Shown piece after piece: positions 58,701-64,000 of a DNA stretch of 64,000 bases; position 1 is the first letter of the stretch, and the number at the start of each line of letters is the position of its first letter. A model generated the notes under the pieces. That model was not told the origin of the DNA. It did no database searches and saw only the letters and a list, made by a program, of their open reading frames with translations. A program made the translations under genes and the position numbers. Origin of the DNA: Hermatobates lingyangjiaoensis (lineage: Eukaryota > Arthropoda > Insecta > Hemiptera > Hermatobatidae); the NCBI GenBank assembly GCA_026182355.1, contig JAPFBL010000047.1:310001-374000 (forward strand). The letters are read 5' to 3'.

Positions 58701-59300
58701 ATATAACTCTAATATTTATCAGTGTAATTTAATATAAGCAAATTAAATACTTCATATACAAAACTTTAATTCTTATTTGACTGGTTAATGTGAAGCTACT
58801 TCTCTCAATGGCTGAGTATTGAGTAAACAATAAAGAATATTATAAAATAAAAAGTATTACTGCTATGTATTAAACCTCTAAATTTTACGTTATTTTTTTA
58901 TTTTTTATAAAACCATTTGACAAACTTTCCAATAGAATGTTTACAGAAGACTGAATATAAGCCTTTTATAAACTAGAGATTACGGATTAAAGAAATTTTT
59001 TCATGAAAAAAAAAATAAATTAAAATAACCCAATGTTATTAAGTGAGGGTGGATAACAGAGACATTTTGATGATGTAATCGCCTTTTCAAGATCGATTTG
59101 TTATTTCATGTGACGTTAAATTTTAACTGGATGCTCTTAATACTTGCGACAAACCTTGAACAAATAAAATTTGAAAGTTCTTTAAACTTTCAAGTGTACG
59201 TCATCATTCATTTGTTCTTCATTGGAATGATTTTCCACATACTTGAAAGTTCATAGGTACTTATTTATGAATGACCTGATCGGACAGATCCTGAGAATCA
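55705..59300. other. AT-rich DNA, no gene recognised
   Basis: The minus-strand frames at 57472-57797 have richer composition (MESSDRSAFNFSQTLPSTRD), but no splice borders or family could be supported. Nothing else found. Confidence 0.45.
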
Positions 59301-59309
59301 TTGATGTGA

Positions 59310-59432
59310 GAAATATTCTAAAAATCTTAAATTTTTGTATACATATGATACAACAGTTATTGAACTGCTAACATTCATCGGTGTGCTATTGTTTTAGGTC
59401 AAAAACAATATCAATGGAATTACTTTCAATGG
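59310..59432. repeat. Direct repeat, copy 1 (partner 60735-60860)
   Basis: Shares TGATACAACAGTTATTGAAC, CGGTGTGCTATTGTTTTAGG and ATGGAATTACTTTCAA with the partner, with a few indels. Confidence 0.85.
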
Positions 59433-59989
59433 ACATATTTTTAATTTTGCTGTTGTAATGTATGCAGCCCATAAAACATTGGAGCTATCCATCGCATAGA
59501 TTAGTTAAATTTATCAGTTATTTTTCTGTATGACATTTTTAATCTCGCTTTATTTTTTACAAACTGCATATTTGAAACACTTTCCCCATTAGCTTTTGAG
59601 CAGTGATAAAATTTAATATTAAAGTTTTTTTTTTCTTTATAAAATGATAAGACCAGTAATTAAGAATTCATCTATCACTTGTAGCCTTCCCGTTCTAATC
59701 ATTTTCAATATTCGCGTTTTTACCCTTTGTGGCTTATACCAGAAATGAAGTACATTTAGGTTACCTAGTACCGTGAACCTAGGTACATTTTTTCTTTAAT
59801 AATTAAAGCATAGTGATCATGAAAAAATCGTGAAAAAATCATCAGATTATTAAAAGAACTAAAAGATTATCTTGAATGAAATGTGAATTTCTTGGATTAT
59901 GATTGAATTTGAAATCTTGTGTGAAAGATGAAACCGTTTAACCGACTAAACTGAAATTATCCTTAAAACTAGAGCACTATCTCGGGATG

Positions 59990-60195
59990 GGTTGAGGGAT
60001 TTTTTCGAAATGGCACTGTTCATTAAGGGCATTATGGTACATTTTATGTTTTCAGAAAATGCTATTCAACACTAAACCGTTAATCATAACTTTATTTGCA
60101 GCGAGGAGAAATATACCTATAAAAACTGAAAATTCTTCTTGTAATAACATCTCATCTGCTGTACTTGGATTTATTTGCACTTCTTTACATTGTTT
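59990..60195 (-). repeat. Diverged repeat, inverted partner of 55145-55390
   Basis: See the partner entry; orientation is opposite. Confidence 0.55.
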
Positions 60196-60734
60196 ATATT
60201 GACATACAGAAATTATAACTGGCATAACAGTGTTATTTAGTTGTTCATTAAAAAAATGTTTTAATGAGTTAGCATGTTATGTTAAAAGAATAAAAATAAT
60301 AAATGTAAAAAAAATCAATCCCTATCACAATTAAATATATAACACAATATCTGATTTATTCCATCGTATGATAGGTTTTTCTGGGAAAAATGTTTGACAG
60401 CGACTTTAAAGTGTCCCATTAAGTTTAAAAAGCTCATTTCAACTTTAGTTTCATTGTAAAAAATAGTATATCTTGAGACAAAAATTTAAAAGTATATGTA
60501 GAACAAATCTCGTAAGTACAGTGTGTGTTCCTTTTTCGCAAAATGAATTGCTAGTTTTATAGTCATGTTGCTCTTTGTAACAATGGAAATTTTATGAAGT
60601 TTGTATAAAAATATCTAAAAAAAAAATATGATCAGATTTCTACAGATTACTTTGAAAGGTGCTTATCATCTTGTCATTAATAATGAAATGTTGGTCGTCT
60701 TAAGGAAATAAAAAATTAAAAGATTAAATGAATT

Positions 60735-60860
60735 TGAGAAACATTTTAAACATCTTAAATTTTGTATATAGCTATATGATACAACAGTTATTGAACTACT
60801 AACATTTATCGGTGTGCTATTGTTTTAGGTCAAACACAATTTTCAATGGAATTACTTTCA
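60735..60860. repeat. Direct repeat, copy 2 (partner 59310-59432)
   Basis: About 88-90 percent identical to 59310-59432 by eye, 1.4 kb downstream. Confidence 0.85.
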
Positions 60861-60869
60861 AGTATTTTA

Positions 60870-62555
60870 AATAAAATCGAACGGAGAGCTTTGTGCATTG
60901 TTACAATGAGTAGGAAACAATTCACTTTCATTTCATTTGTTTCAGATTTATAATAATCTACTAATATTGCGGTAAAATGATCGCCATATTCAAGAAAACT
61001 AACAATTTTACTTCAGTAAGAAACATTTTCGACATATATTCTTCAATATTCAAACTACACCTTTGTAGTTGAATAACCTGCTGTTGATGAATAACATTTA
61101 TTCATCAGAAGAAGGTGTTTAGTCAAACGACAAATACACCGAAGTAAGTATGATTTTAAACTTATTCTTTTGGTATATATCTAAACATCTTACTCCGTAA
61201 AGTCTGCATCTTATATTCAAGCTGGAACCTTTGACAAACAAGATCTCCTTGTTTCAACAAAATCACTGCTGTGGGATACAATGGAAAATTTTTTGAATAG
61301 CCTAGCCTCAACTTTACTGCAAGTGCACACCATGTATATCAAACCCGTTGAGAATTAATTTATTTTTGACATTAATATAGTGATTACATAGACGTAATAT
61401 CAAAATCATAGATAATCAATTTAATGACTTGATTTGTTATTAATATTGATGTTAATATAATATTTTATCAGTTATATCAAAATTAAATCACTTTTTGTAA
61501 AAAATGTGGCATGCTATTAATATTATTTTTATTATAGTTATAATTCAACTAAAAGTGCCAGACTCACCGGACTAGTTTTAACCTCAGCCGCATCTGTCTC
61601 ATTGTATTGCCATTATCATTTTTATAACCAACTTTAGTTTTTAAGTTCTTTAGCGAGCAATATAATTGTCTTATTAAAGTTTTTTCATTTTTATTAGTTT
61701 TTGATATAATTCACCAAAAACTGATTGCCTCACACTGGAGTAAATACCACACAATTACGGGTTGCACAACTGATGAGAACTGTCAGACTCTTAAAAGTGA
61801 CAGTCTCGCAATCACATAGAATATATTCAGTTTCCACCTAATCCATACAGGAGCCACCATCTTCATCTGTTGTATATTTCAGCTTGTAAAAGTGCTAATT
61901 AATAAAATGATGTCGGGTTAAATATTCTACATATATTCTTTTATTATTTTCTTTTCTAAATTTTATTTTGTTGGAATTAACTTTTCATACTCAATTAGAC
62001 ATGGTTGATTTAGCTAGATGTTCTTTACTTCCTTCTTCATCCACCCATTAAATTCATCCTAAGTAGGTCATGTGAAACTAATCAACACAATAAGAGTGAT
62101 AGCATAGCTCCCTAAAGACATCCTTTAATGATCACATTCAATGGATTTGAAGACGTGTTATCAAAAGCTCTTTCTGTAACCCAGAATAATTTCTTTAATA
62201 TGTCAAGATTTTTCTATTTTGTCATCCAAAACTTTTAGAGTTTATTCTGATCATTTGCTCCACTGGTAGTTATATTGGGCCTTATTAGTAGAGGTATTTA
62301 ATGACGTTTCAGCTTATGGCAGGTTGAAGTTAATTGATATCATTTTTAGTCCATAATTTTACTTTTCCAACTTTGTTACTTCATGAAATATTTGAATCGA
62401 AGCAATACTTAATACACAATTGTATATTCCTTGAAACACAAGAGAACTAGTTGTATTAACATAAGAACAAAAACGGGTCTTTCTCATGACTCAATGTTAC
62501 CTAAAAACAATGGTACTGTTAATATGATAAAATGAAGTCCCAAAGTGCATACACA
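60870..62555. other. No gene recognised
   Basis: At 61108-61145, CAGAAGA followed by GGTGT, a 20-nt loop, ACACC and GAAG resembles a decayed hammerhead core (two key positions changed). Otherwise AT-rich DNA without supported features. Confidence 0.45.
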
Positions 62556-62557
62556 GG

Positions 62558-62560
<3 letters not shown>

Positions 62561-62651
<91 letters not shown>
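62561..62651. repeat. (CA)n microsatellite
   Basis: About 45 uninterrupted AC units. Confidence 0.97.
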
Positions 62652-62653
<2 letters not shown>

Positions 62654-62794
62654 GTAGACTAGTTTATTTTTGCATATAATGTGTTTCCTAAAGCATTGCA
62701 AAAATAGTGTCAAGGTTGTTTTATCCATCTCGGGGCTGATAGGAATTGCAAATGAAAATGTTGATTATTACTGTATTAGTTTTTTATATATACA

Positions 62795-62797
<3 letters not shown>

Positions 62798-62855
<58 letters not shown>
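62798..62855. repeat. (CA)n microsatellite, second tract
   Basis: About 29 CA units, same strand phase as the tract 146 bp upstream. Confidence 0.97.
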
Positions 62856-62856
<1 letters not shown>

Positions 62857-62869
62857 GTGCAGGCGCACA

Positions 62870-63570
62870 CTGACATACGTACAACCAATTAGTTTGTGAA
62901 ATCCATTATACTGGACTCAAGGGACCAAAAAACGTGTATTTTCTTCAAAAACACGCCATTAAAATTTTGGTCTGGACACATCATTTCATTACTCTATATT
63001 TCATTTAGAGGGTAATGAAATTGAAACTTGTATTTATTTTGCTTTAAACACGGACAATGTACAAGAATTGTAAAAGGATATTAGAAAAAGAGTTTAACTT
63101 TTTGTCTGAGAGACACGAAACGCAGCAATTAACTCTTGCAGAGTAGAGAGACTAAATCGTCTTTAGCCCAAGGCAAGTGACTCAGAAGAAAGACTTTTTA
63201 AACGAGGTTCTTTTCTTTTAATGACCAAGTAGATTTACGTCACAATTATGTATACATTTTTTAGGTGAAGTTAAAAGATTAGTTGATACTTTAAAGAAAC
63301 TTTCAAATTTAAAGTGTATTAAAGATTAATAAATAAACATTTTTAAGCAAAGTAGATTGAACAGAAATTTAAAATAGCTCTTATGCTTTTAAGCAATATT
63401 AAGATAAATATTAATAGAAAGATTTTGTCAATAGTAATCAGATTAATTAAGATAATATGTAACTATTATAGATTTTATGCAGATATTCCTGGAATTCAGA
63501 AGTATGCTTAAAGTTGTAACCATTGGGTTTTAAATTCATGCATTTTTTCATTACCACAGAGGTTAGTATC
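62870..63570. other. AT-rich DNA, no gene recognised
   Basis: Nothing recognised. Confidence 0.55.
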
Positions 63571-63620
63571 ATTAATATTAAAATTATAGTAATCCGTCTT
63601 ACCTCGTACCCTGCTGCTGA

Positions 63621-63666
63621 AGTTCTTAGACCGGTTTCGGGCGTCACCCATCTTCAACAGAACTTC
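63621..63666 (-). ncRNA. Hammerhead-like motif, left arm (minus strand)
   Basis: Same elements as the right-arm motif, on the other strand: UUGAAGA, stem II GGG/CCC, GAAA, CCGG, UC. Stem I pairs GAAGUUC with GAACUUC once a one-base bulge is allowed. The first core base is U instead of C. Confidence 0.5.
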
Positions 63667-63675
63667 AACAAGAAG

Positions 63676-63720
63676 AGTTCTTGTTGAAGATGGGTGACGC
63701 CCGAAACCGGTCTAAGAACT
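63676..63720 (+). ncRNA. Hammerhead-like motif, right arm (plus strand)
   Basis: Stem I AGTTCTTG (63676-63683) pairs with TAAGAACT (63713-63720) over 8 bp, including one G-U. The core is TTGAAGA (63684-63690; consensus CTGANGA). Stem II is GGG/CCC around TGACG, followed by GAAA (63703-63706), the self-complementary CCGG as stem III and TC at the cleavage position. The C-to-U change at the first core base is expected to reduce or abolish cleavage, unless an accompanying change rescues it. Confidence 0.55.
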
Positions 63721-63769
63721 TCAGCAGCAGGGTACGAGGTAAGACGGATTACTATAATTTTAATATCAT

Positions 63770-64000
63770 TGGGTTTTAATCAGAGTTTACCGGCATCCTA
63801 TAGTACTGCCGAGGTTAAAGAAATACTATTATTGACATTAATTTTTAATCTTTTTGTTTCGTTATTTACCCGTAAGTGTTCATCTGAAATGATGCTGCGT
63901 TAAAAAAAGAATAGCACTACGTAAGTAAAAGAGAACCGGATATCCGGTTAGGGATGACTAGGAGCAACTTTACCTTTTAGCACATCAACATTTATGAATA
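63770..64000. other. No gene recognised
   Basis: Window end; AT-rich, nothing supported. Confidence 0.5.

Larger units (their letters stand above)
63575..63766. repeat. Palindromic foldback with hammerhead-like motifs
   Basis: The outer arms are reverse complements over about 85 bp each (63575-63659 against 63683-63766), apparently without mismatch, around a short centre. The open frames on the two strands both begin MTPETGLRTSAAGYEVRRIT because they are the same arm read in opposite directions; they are not genes. The direct 12-mer ATTGGGTTTTAA occurs outside each arm (63520 and 63768). Confidence 0.9.

Noticed and set aside
62519..62873. ORFs in the CA/TG repeats
   Set aside because: Long runs of VC or HT residues are translations of the dinucleotide repeat.
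63447..63903. Two ORFs on opposite strands with the same N-terminal residues
   Set aside because: They are the two arms of the palindrome read in opposite directions, and each runs out into unrelated flanking DNA.

Overview
The window looks like AT-rich, repeat-laden DNA from a large arthropod genome, probably an insect. The evidence is long AT-rich stretches without open frames, many dinucleotide microsatellites, and remains of Penelope-like, Jockey, R1-type, mariner, hAT and Sola-like elements. There is also a tRNA-derived SINE whose tail repeats the arthropod telomere unit. No bacterial gene organisation, rRNA gene or genuine tRNA gene was seen. No complete host gene is visible; two short open stretches with good splice borders (19091-19192 and 22653-22859, both +) may be exons of host genes with very long introns.

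Layout. 1-2660: AT-rich, nothing recognised. 2662-3531: hAT-like remnant holding a 105-codon unrecognised ORF and a small hairpin. 4290-11560: graveyard of Penelope-like elements (PLEs): a reverse-transcriptase remnant, a GIY-YIG endonuclease remnant with a partial tandem copy, and a series of foldback repeats, most of them next to TA microsatellites. 14165-15780: decayed Jockey LINE split by a mariner remnant. 19385-19900: more foldbacks. 20961-23935: two copies of a 672-bp repeat. 24753-25076: SINE with perfect 14-bp target duplications. 27600-28690: GC-richer block of unknown origin. 33738-34968: 5'-truncated Jockey LINE. 35201-38235: almost intact Sola-like DNA transposon with terminal inverted repeats, 4-bp target duplications, a small intron and one frameshift. 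39366-39722: 13-bp minisatellite. 40-63 kb: AT-rich DNA with diverged repeats, an R1-type LINE scrap at 53.1 kb and (CA)n tracts at 62.6-62.9 kb. 63575-63766: a palindrome.

The most interesting signal is in the foldbacks. Their arms carry the catalytic core of hammerhead ribozymes: CUGANGA, a paired stem II, GAAA, a 2-4 nt stem III, then a strand pairing with the bases just before CUGANGA to make stem I. Several sequence-distinct versions keep the fold with different paired bases. PLEs are known to carry hammerhead ribozymes with very short stem III, and PLE protein remnants lie beside these repeats. Here many copies are arranged head-to-head as near-perfect palindromes, sometimes with a ribozyme-like motif on each strand.

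All coordinates, pairings and homologies were read by eye. Family names rest on recognised motifs, not on database searches.
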